Assembly: GCA_022059125.1 (NCBI GenBank) | Contig: JAEUWY010000002.1 | Span: 930,001-994,000 of the forward strand | Reading direction: 5' to 3' | Length of the DNA stretch: 64,000 nt | DNA from: Corynespora cassiicola | Lineage: Eukaryota > Ascomycota > Dothideomycetes > Pleosporales > Corynesporascaceae | Shown here: one piece after another, positions 12,872 through 24,892 of the stretch | How the letters are laid out: each line of letters starts with the position of its first letter | How positions within the stretch are numbered: position 1 is the first letter of the stretch | Made by a program: the position numbers and the translations under genes | The notes under the pieces: generated by a model | The model's database searches: none | What the model was told of the DNA's origin: nothing | The model's input: only the letters and a program-made list of their open reading frames with translations

Positions 12872-13641
12872 ATGCTCTTCAACAAGACCTTGATTTTTAC
12901 ATCTGCTCTTGCAACCCTTGTAGCCGCTTTACCTGGCTATGAAACGTCCTCTGTGCCTCCACCTCCGCCTCCAGCATACAGTCACTCATCCTCATCCTGT
13001 TCGGCTGGTAAGCTGATCGTAACATGAAGCAACCCAATTAGCTAACTTCATTTAGTGCATTCCACGAAAACCAATACAGGTGTCTCTACAACCACTCTTG
13101 TAAGCACCAAGGTTGACTATGTGTAAGCTCATGTGGCCCTAAATTGCCATCGTAACCCATGAGAATTAATTCATCCGCACAGTCCGACTACCATTGTGAG
13201 CACCAAGCCAACTACAAAGGTCACGACGCATCCAGTCACGAGCACTAGGAACAGTACAACGGTATATAGTGCCCCTCTAATATGGTAACAGAACTGATAA
13301 TTTAAAGGTTCATACTCATTACGAAACTGGAGTGGAGACAAAGACCTACCCGGTCACAACCGTTACCCATATTGTCACAGTTGAGACAAATGTCAATACC
13401 AAGACAAGTGTGGAAACTCGTCCATACACGTGAGTTGGTACTTTTCAAGAAATTGACGCTGTTGATTAACGTTGGTAGCTGGGTCACAACTTCCTATGAA
13501 ACGGAGGTCAGCACCGAGCATGTTACCTACCGTACCAGCAAGCCTGTCACTACCTTTTCCACGGAAACAAAGACCTTTCCATACACGGAGACTGCGATTG
13601 AGACGCACACAGCTTGTGGTAGCTACGGTGGCGGATACTAG
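12872..13641 (+). CDS. Small secreted threonine/valine-repeat protein
   Basis: Predicted 188-residue protein in five short exons; introns 13008-13055, 13123-13182, 13262-13307 and 13430-13478, all GT-AG and 46-60 nt. The N-terminus is a clear signal peptide (MLFNKTLIFTSALATLVAA, likely cleaved near LVAALPG), then a Pro-rich patch (VPPPPPPAY). Every exon after that is Thr/Ser/Val-rich with alternating TT/VT/ST units, and two tandem versions of a YET-x-V-x-T unit (YETGVETKTYPVTT and YETEVSTEHVTYRT). The high Thr content predicts dense O-mannosylation. The protein ends in GSYGGGY with no GPI-type hydrophobic tail. Only two cysteines are seen. The role is unknown; a cell-wall, surface or effector-like secreted protein is an inference. 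The continuous Thr/Val-repeat frame across all four joins supports the splicing. Confidence 0.75.
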
Positions 13642-15725
13642 TTTGGTCGAGATCGAGTGTTAGGTGCTGTGGCAAGTTGAGGTGGGACTCGTGATGGTGA
13701 AAAGAGTCACATGGGACTTTTTGGTTTTTTTAGAAACACTCCTTATTATTCGTGGGCATGTTTATCCAGAGAAGTGTGCGGGTATGCACGTTCAGTGTCA
13801 CTCATTGGCTTATTGACGCTCAGATCGAGTTTAATGTGAAATCCAAGTTGCAATTAAATGTAGTCAACCCTCGGTGTTTCAAAGCAGTGGGATTGATGAT
13901 GTGAACTATGTTATACACTCTTCGTATCATTGATAGCGGCGGTGACCAACAAACAATGCGAGCTCCAACTCCGCCTTTTGATCTGACTTACAATCATCAA
14001 GGCAGATGGCATCCGAGGGAAAGGGGTAGATCATCCACGTGCCTCAGAGAGCTTATATCGCAAAACTTTACGCTATTCTCTAGGACCCAATCTTTGAATC
14101 ACTTTATCACGTTTCCCGCGTGGACACTAAGCACAAGTGTACCAAAGAGCTACAGGTGGGGACGATTGCGATACCCAAGAACAATTTCCCGCCGGGGAGA
14201 AACACGGACCGGCTCAATAGGTTGCTAAGCATATCAACCAGCAAATACCACGGGCGAAGATTTCTAGCGCTCTTCCCCCTCGCATCGCCGTTGCTCTCTC
14301 CGCAGTAGTCCCCGCCGCTGGCTCATAGCTGCAGCTGTCAACCCACCGGGCCGCACTTCGGAATGTCATCTCTCACCCGCGTGCCCTTGGCACATGAGCG
14401 TTGAGCCATTCTCCCCATCGCCTAACGCAAAATCCGAAGCGCGATTAACGACGCGGCACGCAAACGCTCCGCGTCGCCAACGACATGCAAATCACATCAC
14501 ATCACATAGCATACAGGTCCTTGCATGAATACTGCAGTGCATTGCATTGCATCGCCCCCTCTATTGAATTCGCGATCCCATGGATGACGCGGCGACGCGC
14601 ACTGCATGTGGCACGTACCAGCACCAGCACGACAGCACTGAGTGTCGACCTCGACCTGGAGGCGATGACGCAGCCAAGTCTTTGTTTGAAATGTTGACCG
14701 GGGATCGAGAAGCCCAAGGAGGCAGTAGTGGGAGTTTGGCAAAGCTTGTGCGACGAGGCCGTGTTGGTGTGGAAGTTTGGTGGCGGCGTTGGTGGAAATG
14801 GGGTCGTGTGTGTGCAGTTGGATGCCGGAACAACAGGGATTAATGAAGTGATGATCTCTAAATCACATGCTAGTATCTATACGTGGTTGTTTGTATTTAG
14901 GTCATCACATATCGCAACAACCAGCTGAGTACATTGTGGCGGATCACCAGCTATCTCGAGCCGCGGAAGGGTTTCACGGGCTGTTAGCTTGGTATCTGAG
15001 TTATTGAGAACACGAGGGCTGGGTATCTTCATGCATGATTGTCGTAGAAAATAGATGTTGTGCATACTTTTGCGCCACTAAATGGTGACCGTATCGTGAT
15101 GTGCAGGTGGTGGCACCTTGCACAGTTCCAGCATTTGCCAGAAAAGTCACCTTGCAGGAATGGTGACACGTTGTTTTCGCAATATTCCACATCTCAGGCG
15201 CTCATCCATGAGCAGAACGCGTTTCGTCGTGTTCTTCATGAGTTGGGAAGAGAACAAAGAGATTTCCGGTGGCGTTACCGTGGCACGAAAAACCAGACTG
15301 CGCTGGTTCCAGTACTTGCGAACAAAGATTTATCAGTCACCGCTGTAAAGAAGAGTTCCAGTAGTATTGTTTAGTTCTATTATAATTATTGTTGGGAGCA
15401 AACACATAATTCTAGTGCGACTAAATGCTCATTCGTCGTTGACAAGAAAGAAAAGAAAATTACTTAGTTTTCGTGATTTCCAATTTCATGTGTCAAGCCC
15501 TCATACCCTAACGTCCTGTTCTATTAAATGGCGACTATGAACCGTCTTATTCAGAAAGTTTTACCCTAGCTGAATACCTCGAAGAATTCTATCATGTGGT
15601 CTCACGGTGCAAGGATAACGGATAACTTGGCTGCGATGTGATCGCAGCGCTCAAATGGCAAATTTGGACCGCGCTCGGAGGTTTGCGCCGTAAAAGTACA
15701 GCAGCCACATTCCAATCTGATTATA
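13642..15725. other. Intergenic with short microsatellites
   Basis: 2.1 kb with no supported gene. It contains a T-run near 13720-13732, a pentanucleotide repeat (about 14491-14508) and a second one (about 14538-14552). Confidence 0.55.
14491..14552. repeat. Two short pentanucleotide repeats
   Basis: The first array is ATCAC repeated about 3.4 times (from 14491). About 30 bp on is GCATT repeated about three times (14538-14552). Confidence 0.7.
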
Positions 15726-17924
15726 TCAGTATGCGTAATTGATGAATGCTTCTAGATCATCACTCACTATGCCAATGACACTCAGACCTCCAAGGAGACT
15801 TATTCCTTCACCCACTCCAAGGTTCACATACATCGGTCTTCCGAATAATATAGCGCCGAAGGCAAAAAGTGACCGGAAGAAGTCATTACCGGCAAATAAA
15901 CTGGCGGCGTATTGCGGATAAGACATTGGGACGTATGCTGAAGACAAGTCAGCTTCCAGATTCACGTGAGGAAAGCGACAGCTTACTAAAGATGCATTGC
16001 ATCACAATATACACTGTAGTAGCGTATATAGTAACGCCGATGACACTGACGATCCAGTGAATCGAGGACCGTGCAGTCCAGCCTAGCAACATCAGCTTAG
16101 TACAGACTATGGAGGTTGGATTTCTTACCGAACAGAAATAGTCCAACCGTTGGCCCAAGGCACGCGATCAGGCTTGGCCGTAGGCGATATTCTTGTGTCC
16201 GCAGCCCATTTTTCAGGACATCCGGTATAAGAAAGAAATGTAGATACGAAAAATATATGGCCATGGCAATAAAACAGCCGACGATAATGCAGAGGAAAAC
16301 TATTCCTGTCTCCCCAACATTGAAACCATACAGCGGTGGGTAAACAAGGGGGAAGACCTGTATAGAATTAGTGATCCATCTGGCACGCGTCTCAGGAGAC
16401 ACCAACCTCAAAGAATGAGTAGTAAATCCCGTATGTGAGTGCTGTATAGACGTTCACAAACAGAATTGCAGGATCCTTGATCGTAATTTCGAGCGGTTTG
16501 ATGATAGCACCCAAAACTGTAGCTCCCAGGTTAACCCCTCGTTCGTTGATCTCCGTCTGGGACCTTATTTTCTGATTGCCTGTGATTCTCCTCAAGCGCT
16601 TAGCTCGGTTGAGCAGAATGGTCGTTGGCTGTGTCTCGGGAACGAAGAAGAAGAATACCAGGAAGACTGGACCTGCCATCCAGAGAATCTCCCACAGTGC
16701 CCATCTCCAGTTTTCGGCATAAACTGCAAAGCCCGAGAGAAGCGGCCCAATAGCCGGGGCAGCAAAAGCAAAAGATACCCATGCTGCCACCGGGTATGGT
16801 AGGTAGAGAAGCGAGTACATATCCTGTATAGGTTTAGCATTCGGTCATTGCTGCAGTAGGTTGGTGCATACACCCATGCTTGCACCTCCGTTCGCCAAAC
16901 AAGGACTTCCGAAAAACCCTTGCAGATATCGCAGAACCAAGAGACCGCCCATATTATCGACCAGTGCAGTAGGTAATGCAAGTATGGTAAACAGACCGAA
17001 CGTTACAATGTATGGGATGTTCCGCCCGAAGTAAGGTACTGCCATTTGTTAATGATTGCGATCACTAAGTATAGGTTAAAACTCACCTTCAGAAAGCGGG
17101 GCAAAGATCAAAGGCCCCATTCCGTAGCCTAGAAGCTATTAGCGGTGTAACCACAATGGTCAAGGCGTGAACACACCTAAAACATATAATGCGAGACCAA
17201 GTGCTCCCTTTGTATGTCCAACACCAAAACGCTGCATGACTAATTCCTGACTTGACACATATATTGCTGACGAGGCATATACCACTAGAGTGTACACGTC
17301 GATGATGAGGGCAGTGGTGGCTTTTTTCTTCCAAGACCAGTTCTGAGGTACATGTTAGCATGAGATAAAAGATTTGGACATGGGAACATACTTGTGGATT
17401 CTCTGGATCATCTGTCGCCCACCTGTCGTTTTGTTAAACTTTGGCCTTTTCGGAGGGTCTATTGCATACCAGTCCACAATGATTGTTCCGTTGGCTGTTT
17501 TCTCTGGTGTTATAGGCTTTGATTGGGTCTTTTCCAGGGCAAGCGCTTGGTCAGCAGCCAATCTTTCAGCCGTATAGGGGAGCGTGGCCACACGATGCAA
17601 GCTTGACGCATGTGAAGCTACTCGGCGGAAATTGGTGGCATTTTCATCATCAGATGAGCTTGATTCGGCTTTCTCGACATCCCTTTCGGCAACCTCTGGC
17701 GCCTCGACAGGTTCGATTCGAGACTCGTCCTGTTGTGGTGGTGGTTTCGTTTCCTTTTCGATCTCAGCTTGCTTCTGCTGCCTTTTTTCTGGGATTTCTT
17801 CGTCTTTGCCTAGGTAAGAGCTTGGGAATTGGTAACCGGGTTTCTCCTCTGGGTACAGGAACACCCGATTGCCAGTTAGATACCGTAGGAGTTGGCCGAA
17901 TGGGGCATCTCGTATGGTGTCCAT
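15726..17924 (-). CDS. MFS transporter, DHA1-type drug/polyamine exporter
   Basis: Proton antiporter of the major facilitator superfamily, about 604 residues in nine exons. Predicted introns (minus strand): 17469-17423, 17391-17343, 17176-17129, 17086-17039, 16871-16824, 16406-16358, 16128-16083 and 15986-15938, each 46-49 nt. Joining exons 1-3 gives DWWATDDPENPQNWSWKKK, the hallmark entry into helix 1 of the fungal DHA1 (Tpo/Flu1/multidrug) group. LGYGMGPLIFAPLSEVPYFG plus RN follows, the helix 2-3 loop motif. Later landmarks are FFGSPCLANGGASMG, the charged central loop (LLNRAKRLRRITGNQK), ITIKDPAILFVNVYTALTYG and a C-terminal FAFGAILFGRPMYVNLG. The long hydrophilic N-terminus (about 145 residues, Glu/Lys/Ser-rich) is cytosolic. 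The substrate cannot be read from sequence. Confidence 0.88.
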
Positions 17925-19755
17925 ACTGTAGGTAACGCTATCCGAAAGATAAAGAGATGGATATGTTTATTGAAACGAGTCAGAATCTACCCTATGTCTT
18001 GTCGATTAGGATAGTGTTGCTGGCTTCGGAGGATAGGGCATATTGACCGGATCTTTGAGACGATATATATGTATCTTCGGAAAAGGACACAGGGGGAGTC
18101 ATAACGGAAATATTTACAAGGGATAACATGACCAGAATACACCTATCACAACATACAAAAGGTGCAATCGCTTAGATGAGGACGGCATTTGCAAAGCGCG
18201 AGGAATCCTATCTGACATGATCGAAATCCGATTGATTAGTTTGACAGCTAGATTAAGACTGAATGATGCGTAGGAGGTATAGGTCTTTTCACGTGCTGAC
18301 TACAGACCATCATCCAGTCAGTATTTGGCAACGGCACTAACTCGGAATAGGTCTAAAGTACACGGGGATTATTTGTACCTGTGAGACGAACGACACACAG
18401 GCCCAAGAAGTTTAGTGATCTTGTGACAAATATCAAAGACTTGAACTCCAATGAGTCTTTGATAAAAGTACGTTCTGAATGGAGGGGGGACTGCAATGAG
18501 CAGGATAGAGTAGAAACGCTGTTCGGCGGATTTGGGATCTACAGTCGAGTCATCTCATCGACCACCTGGACCACTCGGAGGTGGACGGACGTTCTCACCG
18601 TCAGGCAGAACTGTTATCGTACAGTTACTGATGATTTCCACTCCGTGCCGCTCAGCCTCCGTTGTCCAGCCCTCCATTGTCCAGCCACTGCTGATAAATG
18701 CAGTCACAAGCTCATCCACATCAGACGTGGTAGAAAGAAGCTTCGAGCATAAGACAAGCGTAAAGCTAAGATGCCGGCGACAAAAGAAGGAGAATCGCCT
18801 CTTATCCGAATGTGAACAAAGCCAGACGGTCTGGGAGCTGACTTCCGGCGACTTCCACAGCGCGACGTGGCTCGCATGATTGGCCGTGTTGATAAGCAGA
18901 CTCGGGGTACACTCTTGTGGCAAGCTGCGGAATGAATTGCACGGTATTTGAGCATCGACTCGCTACCTGGGATCCAGGCAAGGCACCTACCTAGGCAAGT
19001 AGGGGGCCCAGTGAATGCCAGCCCTGAAGGTGCCCAAGTGATTCGGACGAGTCACGTGTTGATACAATCACGTGACAAGCAGTCGTGTCCACTCCTCACC
19101 GAGGTTTCCATCTGGGCACGACACGTCGCGTGGCTGAGTAGGACAAGACGCGAGGGATGAAGTGGCATGGATTGCCAGGGCGTGTGAAAACAAAGCGGTA
19201 CCAGGGTGCGAGGTGAGGCGTCGTCGACGGCCCCAGCCATCTTGTAAAGAGTTATACATCAAATGTGCAATTCACAACAGCGTTGATGAAGCGGCAAAGC
19301 AAGGCAGCAGGCTCCGGACCGACCCAAATGTGACGAGACGTGAAGGAGGCCGGCGGTGGTGGTGACCAAGGTTTGGTGTTTGGAGGGCGCGGCCCGTGCG
19401 CGGCTGTGCCCCCTGGTTAAGCGAGCAATGATGCATGACGGACATGGGACGAAGCTCCGCAACACCAGGTGGTGGGGGTGCTATGGCAGCAAATGGCATG
19501 TGGATAAGAGGGAAAAACCAAGTAAATCAGCAGCGGAGCCCACTCCTGGAAGCTTTATTGTCCGTGTCTCACCAATAGGCCGTGCCGCGGCGAGGGACGA
19601 CGAGGGGCAACCCCTGTGGCCGGTCCCAACCACCTCTACCAGCCTCGTCAGTCGTGCAGCTGCGCCAACAAGGACTACAAAGCTGCCAGTGCGGGCACCC
19701 GACTCAGCCAGCATGCCCTCCCTCTGCACAGCACCGGCCATTCCTAGTGCCTCGG
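17925..19755. other. Intergenic, divergent upstream regions
   Basis: 1.8 kb between the MFS exporter and the DUF3433 gene starts. A minus-strand open frame at 18555-18923 (122 codons) has no recognisable family. An imperfect inverted repeat (CTACCTAGGCAAGTAG) lies at about 18987-19002. Confidence 0.5.
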
Positions 19756-22584
19756 ATGAGCGACATGAGCGTGGAGTCTTCATTCCAGCTCAAGCAAACT
19801 AACGGTAGGCCTTGACAAAGCAATCCTGGTGCCGATTCAAGTCACTAACTCACGGTGCGTACAGTCAGCCGTCCTCGTCTGTCGCACTCGGACTCGCAAC
19901 GGAGCATTGCTGCGTCGCAGGCCGCCTCTGAGGGCTACTACAGCGTCTCAGACCACGCCTCGAGCGACAGTGATGAGCGGGCCTACCACACTCCACTCCT
20001 TTCCAATCATCGCTCTCCCACACAAAGTCATGAGCAGCTCCGCCAGCCCGAGGCCTTCGCAACTTCCCTGAAGGGAATTGGAATTCCCAGGCAGCCCGAC
20101 CCCGCTGTCTACGACCGCACCCACCCCCACCCTCAATCGCCCACCGTATCCACCATAGCCGAGGAGAGACCCGAGACGCAGGACTCTAGGAACTCTCGCC
20201 TGCGAGCGCAGATGGACGCGGACTCGGTCGCTACTACCCCAGGAATGGACACCACACCCTACATTCGCTTTGCCATTGATCAACTTACACGAGATGAGGA
20301 GGTGCGCGGCTCCCGCATGTACCCTGTGTCGCCCGTGGGCGAGCAGGAGGAAGACTACCCCGTGGAGAGGGTAGTCTCGGACGATGGCCTGGGATACATG
20401 GCAAAGGACCAGCAGACACAGCAGAGGCTTTCTCAGCATATGTCGCCCAGGTCTTCAAGGCGGGCACCTGCACAGAGCACTGCCTCAGCCGACCCATTTG
20501 GCTCTCGGTATCAGACACATGTGCCCGAACTCCAGGATCCAGCTCCAATCCACCTCCATCCGGATATTCCTGGCTCTCACCCCAGGTCGCAGACGCAAAG
20601 AGACATATTTGTACCTTTCAGACCCTCGCCAGACTCATTACCGCACTCCCCACTCCATTTCCTCCCTGGAATCCTTCGACCTTTCTGGCTAAGCAACTTC
20701 ACCTTCCTTTGCGCTCTCATGCTAGCCGCACTCATTTTCACCGCGGTTTATTCAAATCGTAACAACGGTGCCGGCCTCTGGGACTATGTAGCCTTCGGTG
20801 ACAACCGATACTTCGTTTTCGAATACCTACCGACCTTCCTCGGCATGATGATCCTGATTTGGCTTTTCCAAGTCCAGGCAGCTTTCCAAAGGATTGTACC
20901 ATTCATTTCGTTGTCATCCGAATCAACAGATCAACGCTCAGAGGCCATGTTCCTCAGTCTATACACCCGACAGTTTCTGCTACCGAGAACCGAGTATTTC
21001 AAAGCCAAGCAACCCCTGGTCGGAACCTGCTATATCATTTTCTGGCTCTTCACCTGGACAATACCACTCCTTGCATCCTCGTTCAATGTCAAGTACGACT
21101 TGGACCGGCGTGTGTGGAGGTGGGTGGCTGTGCAGGGCGTGATCTGGACAGTCATTGTGCTGTACATACTACTCATTTGCGCATTACTGTTCCTTTTGGT
21201 ATTTCTGTCACGCAAAGAAACTGGCTTAAAGTGGGACCCCCGCTCTTTAGCCGACATCATTGCACTCCTAGAGCGGTCCAACATTATGGGCGATTACGCC
21301 GGTTCCGAGACCTTTGAAAAGAAGGACTGGGATCAACTGCGAAGTAGAGCAGATCGAATCGGCTATTGGAGCACTACGAAACGACCAAACGACATCTTCT
21401 ACGGGATTGGCGAAGATGGGGGTGCAACGAGAAGGTACTCCCTCGAACGGGGCAAGATCCGCGAAAAGGGCGCTGAGCGTGTGCCGCAGCCTCAGGATGC
21501 CCAGGCAGGCGATTTTTCTATCCGAATGGATATCAGAAGCCCCCGGGTCCGCCTCCGATACCTCCCATGGTATCTTCGCGATACATCGGTTATTGCATGG
21601 ATCGTTGCTGGGGCCATCCTGCTGGTTGCCTTTTTAGTCGTCAGCTATGTCAACGATGCCGTACGCCTAGGTTTCCTCCCCCAGGTCTTCGCCCGAACCA
21701 ATGATGGTGGCTTCTCGGCGTCAAACTTTTTGTACTCTTTCATTCCGGCTTTGATTGGTCATTTCCTCTTTCTTGCCATGTGGACATTCGACTTCACCAT
21801 TCGCACACTACAGCCGTACATGTCACTATCGTCCAAGGGTGGAGCGACAGCAGAGGCATCGCTCCTGGTCGACTACGCATGTCGTCTACCAATATCGGTT
21901 ACGCTCGCATCACTTGAGAATAAACACTATCAGACCGCAGTTCTGTCTCTGGTGTCCTTCTGTTCCCTCGCAATACCAATCATCGCCGGTGGTTGCTTTT
22001 GGACCCAGTACTATGAGGGTGCAGATACCGTACGCGTATCGGCCGATTTGTCCGGCTACTATGCGCTCTGTTTCTTTCTGGCATTGTACATAATCGGCCT
22101 TGTTTCCCTCCTGCCAGGAAGAAGACGAGCCTCCCTTCCTCATAGGTCCTCGAGCCTCACGGAGATGATCAGCTGGGTCTACCAAAGCCATATTGTGTCT
22201 GATCGCGCTTTTTCTCGCCCTCAAACGAAACCCGAGCTTGTCACCCGATTGATGGGATCTGCCTATCTCGATAAGACCTGGGCTAGGTCGCTCACAGCTT
22301 TGGTGCGACCGTCACGCGATAACCTGCGTGGCGACTCGCCTACAGATCCAGCATTGACTGAGAAGAAGGGCAAAGAGCGACAGCAGCGAGAAGTCAATAG
22401 CGAAACTCGCAATTCGGTTCTCGCGCCCAACAAAATCACCTATGGTTTCGGAATTCACGTGGGTCGCGACGGTCTAGAACACCTGGGTATCGATCGGGTA
22501 CGACGAGGTGGCGAAAGAAGTGGAAGAGAGATGGTAATTTTCGAAGAACAACGGAAGAGACGAAGCTGGGCTGGCTCTGTCTAA
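19756..22584 (+). CDS. DUF3433 multi-pass membrane protein
   Basis: About 922 residues. A short first exon (19756-19804, MSDMSVESSFQLKQTN) is joined across a 60-nt intron (19805-19864) to one long exon. No ATG exists in frame near the start of the long exon, which supports the upstream exon. The first 265 residues are a Ser/Pro/Arg-rich cytosolic tail. Two related membrane units follow, each with four hydrophobic segments. Unit 1 spans LRPFWLSNFTFLCALMLAAL to LYILLICALLFLLVFL. Unit 2 spans VIAWIVAGAILLVAFLVVSY to LCFFLALYIIGLVSLL. Both units carry an SLSS-plus-acidic motif (PFISLSSES; QPYMSLSSKG) and end in a matching element (DIIALLERSNIMGDY; EMISWVYQSHIVSDR). This is the fungal DUF3433 architecture; function is unknown, probably a plasma- or endomembrane protein. 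Confidence 0.82.
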
Positions 22585-24892
22585 TGCACCGCCTCCCATT
22601 GGAATTCATCAGCTTTAATCCATCATCAGTCCTGTTGGATGTGCCCAACACTATCCAAAATGTGGAGATCTGGCCCCGACTCTATCCTGAGGGGCGATCT
22701 TGCATCCTCAAGGACAGTATGAATTGGAGTGATCGTCACGGTCCTCTAATCTTCTGCTCCTTTTCCACTATACTAAATTTCTTAAAATATTGTCATGAGC
22801 ATAGGGTCACGGTGTTCAGGCTTGGCGATTTCGCAACATTGTCTATATGGCATATAGATTTCACGATATGTAACGCTTCACAGAAGCTACGGCGTTCATG
22901 GTGTTTTCACGACGCCATGGATGATACTGACTTAATGCTAAATGTAGATGAAAAGGCACGGGAAACACGATGGAGGACGTAATTATGATAGACACGAGAA
23001 TGATGAAAAAGAACGCATAGTTTCAGGGTGTTCTACTTGCCAACATGCCCCTGGCTGTGACATGATGGCCAACATGTCCATACTGGTGATACAACAGCGG
23101 GACCATCGTCTTGCCGATGTAATCGGCAGTCATCTCTTCCACTCGCCACTGCACATGTAGTAGTACGGCCTGATCCAATATCCTATCCTTCTACAGGCTC
23201 TGAAGAGTCCTCACGCATCTCCGCGTACATGACCGCGACCCTCTAGCGTTACACATTCACCTGGCTGGGCTCTCCCACTAGCCGACATGTACAGAAACAA
23301 ACTGTTCCAGATTGCCGATGCTGTGGCCCTCTGCTTGACATGAAATCTAGCCGACCCGATATACCGGCCCGTCCGCACACCTACCTGCCCGACCACCCCT
23401 GCGATGCGGCTATAGCTCCGACGGAGATTATGCAACACCCGAAAGCCAATACATCGCTTCCTGAACAGAGGCAATCCCTCGGACCGTGCTCCTCTGCACC
23501 ATTGCAAAAAAAAAAAAACCCTACATCCATGGCGGCCGGGAGAGCGACAGCGGAAGCGGGTACCCATCCGATGCATGAAGGGACCCTGCTCGCTGCATTA
23601 TCTAGCAGCATCGCTTGCCCCCCCGCATACAGGCTCCGCTCCTCCTCAGCAAAGCAACGGAGATGGGTGGGAGGGGGGGTGGGCATGCCCCCCAAAAAGT
23701 TGGCACGGGGTGCGAGAGAGAGACTGACGTTGATGCCGGCCTGTAGCCTCGCCTATCGCTTACGGCCAGGCCTGGCTCGGAGTTCCAGGGAGTTGGCTTT
23801 CTTCGTGGTGCAGATGGGGGCGCGTGGGCCGGAGCCCTGGGACGGAGGATTGAGGGTGTGCGCTTTGTCCCCAGCATGGGAGTGTGCAGCTGGCACACCG
23901 ATCGGAAAGTGTTTGGGGGTGAGGGGAGGGGTGGTTGTGACGGGCGGTGCGTGGAGGTGTATGTGCATTGGGTCTCGTCCGGTTGGGTAGGGTATGGGAT
24001 GGCTGCTGCACAGCACGGATCGGACGCGCAAGTCCGGATTAGGATGTAAATGAGGACAAACGAGGGGTGGAACAAAAAAGCAACTTTGACTGGATGTATG
24101 CGCCCGAGGGGGGGGTGGGGGAGAGTGTGGTGGGAGCCATGTGGCTTGCGGAAAAGGAATGGCTGATCAGTAAACAGTTTGCAGGGAGGCGTTTTTCTTC
24201 TGCCCTGTACCAAGGGTTCCGTGGAGTATGCCGAGATCTAGATTTGCTGCGGATTGGATGTAATGGAGTTGGGGATTGAGGAGAAACCGTACGTTTGACT
24301 GGAAAGGGGTGAGATCGGCAGGCGCACGAAGTGAGGCCATATCGTCAGCCTCGTTTTGCCTGTCTACACATGTCGTACAGGATGCACAGTGAGCATCCAC
24401 GCTTACCATTGTCGCGGATACCATGGAACCGAGTCATCTACCTTCCTATTGAAGAAATTCTCAACCAAATAGCGATTGCTGATTTGATGGCCGACGCACT
24501 GGACTAACATAGAGCAACTTGAGAGCTGCTACGTGTAACAGCATATGCATACTACTTTCATTATAAGGCTTCTAAGAAATCATGGGAGAGGACAGGATAC
24601 CTTGTGAAGGGTGTTGGTCAAAGAAGATTGGATTCCAACTCTGAGGGCCTGGTCATGAGAGATATACCCGGCTAATAACGACACAGATAAGTGCTGATCG
24701 TGACGGTATCGTAGCGTGTAGTGTATGGAAATATTGCCGATCGGTTCGATTTAGATACGGAATATCTCAACGCTCTCTATTCAATGACGTGGACGGGAGG
24801 CATCCTCAGACCAGGTCTCCGGTATTGCAATGTTCCTAGCTACAATCCCTGCTCGCCCTATACTGCAGCCGGAACAGTCAGACTGTCGTAAT
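22585..24892. other. Intergenic, low-complexity
   Basis: 2.3 kb between the DUF3433 stop and the SET gene stop. It has a 13-base A run (23506-23518) and strongly G-rich tracts on the plus strand (23660-24120). Long open frames here are a by-product of the base bias; none has a domain. Confidence 0.55.
23506..23518. repeat. Poly-A tract
   Basis: Thirteen consecutive A residues on the plus strand in non-coding DNA. No adjacent target-site duplication or element was seen. Confidence 0.8.

Noticed and set aside
14497..14842. Several overlapping frames on both strands around the microsatellites
   Set aside because: Overlapping in all frames, His/Arg/Thr-rich, no conserved motif. Caused by base composition.
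18555..18923. Minus-strand frame of 122 codons
   Set aside because: Looks mildly protein-like but has no family or supporting splice. Left as unsupported.
23602..24213. Minus-strand frame of 203 codons
   Set aside because: Pro/Ser-rich product of a G-rich plus-strand tract; no domain. An artefact of base bias.
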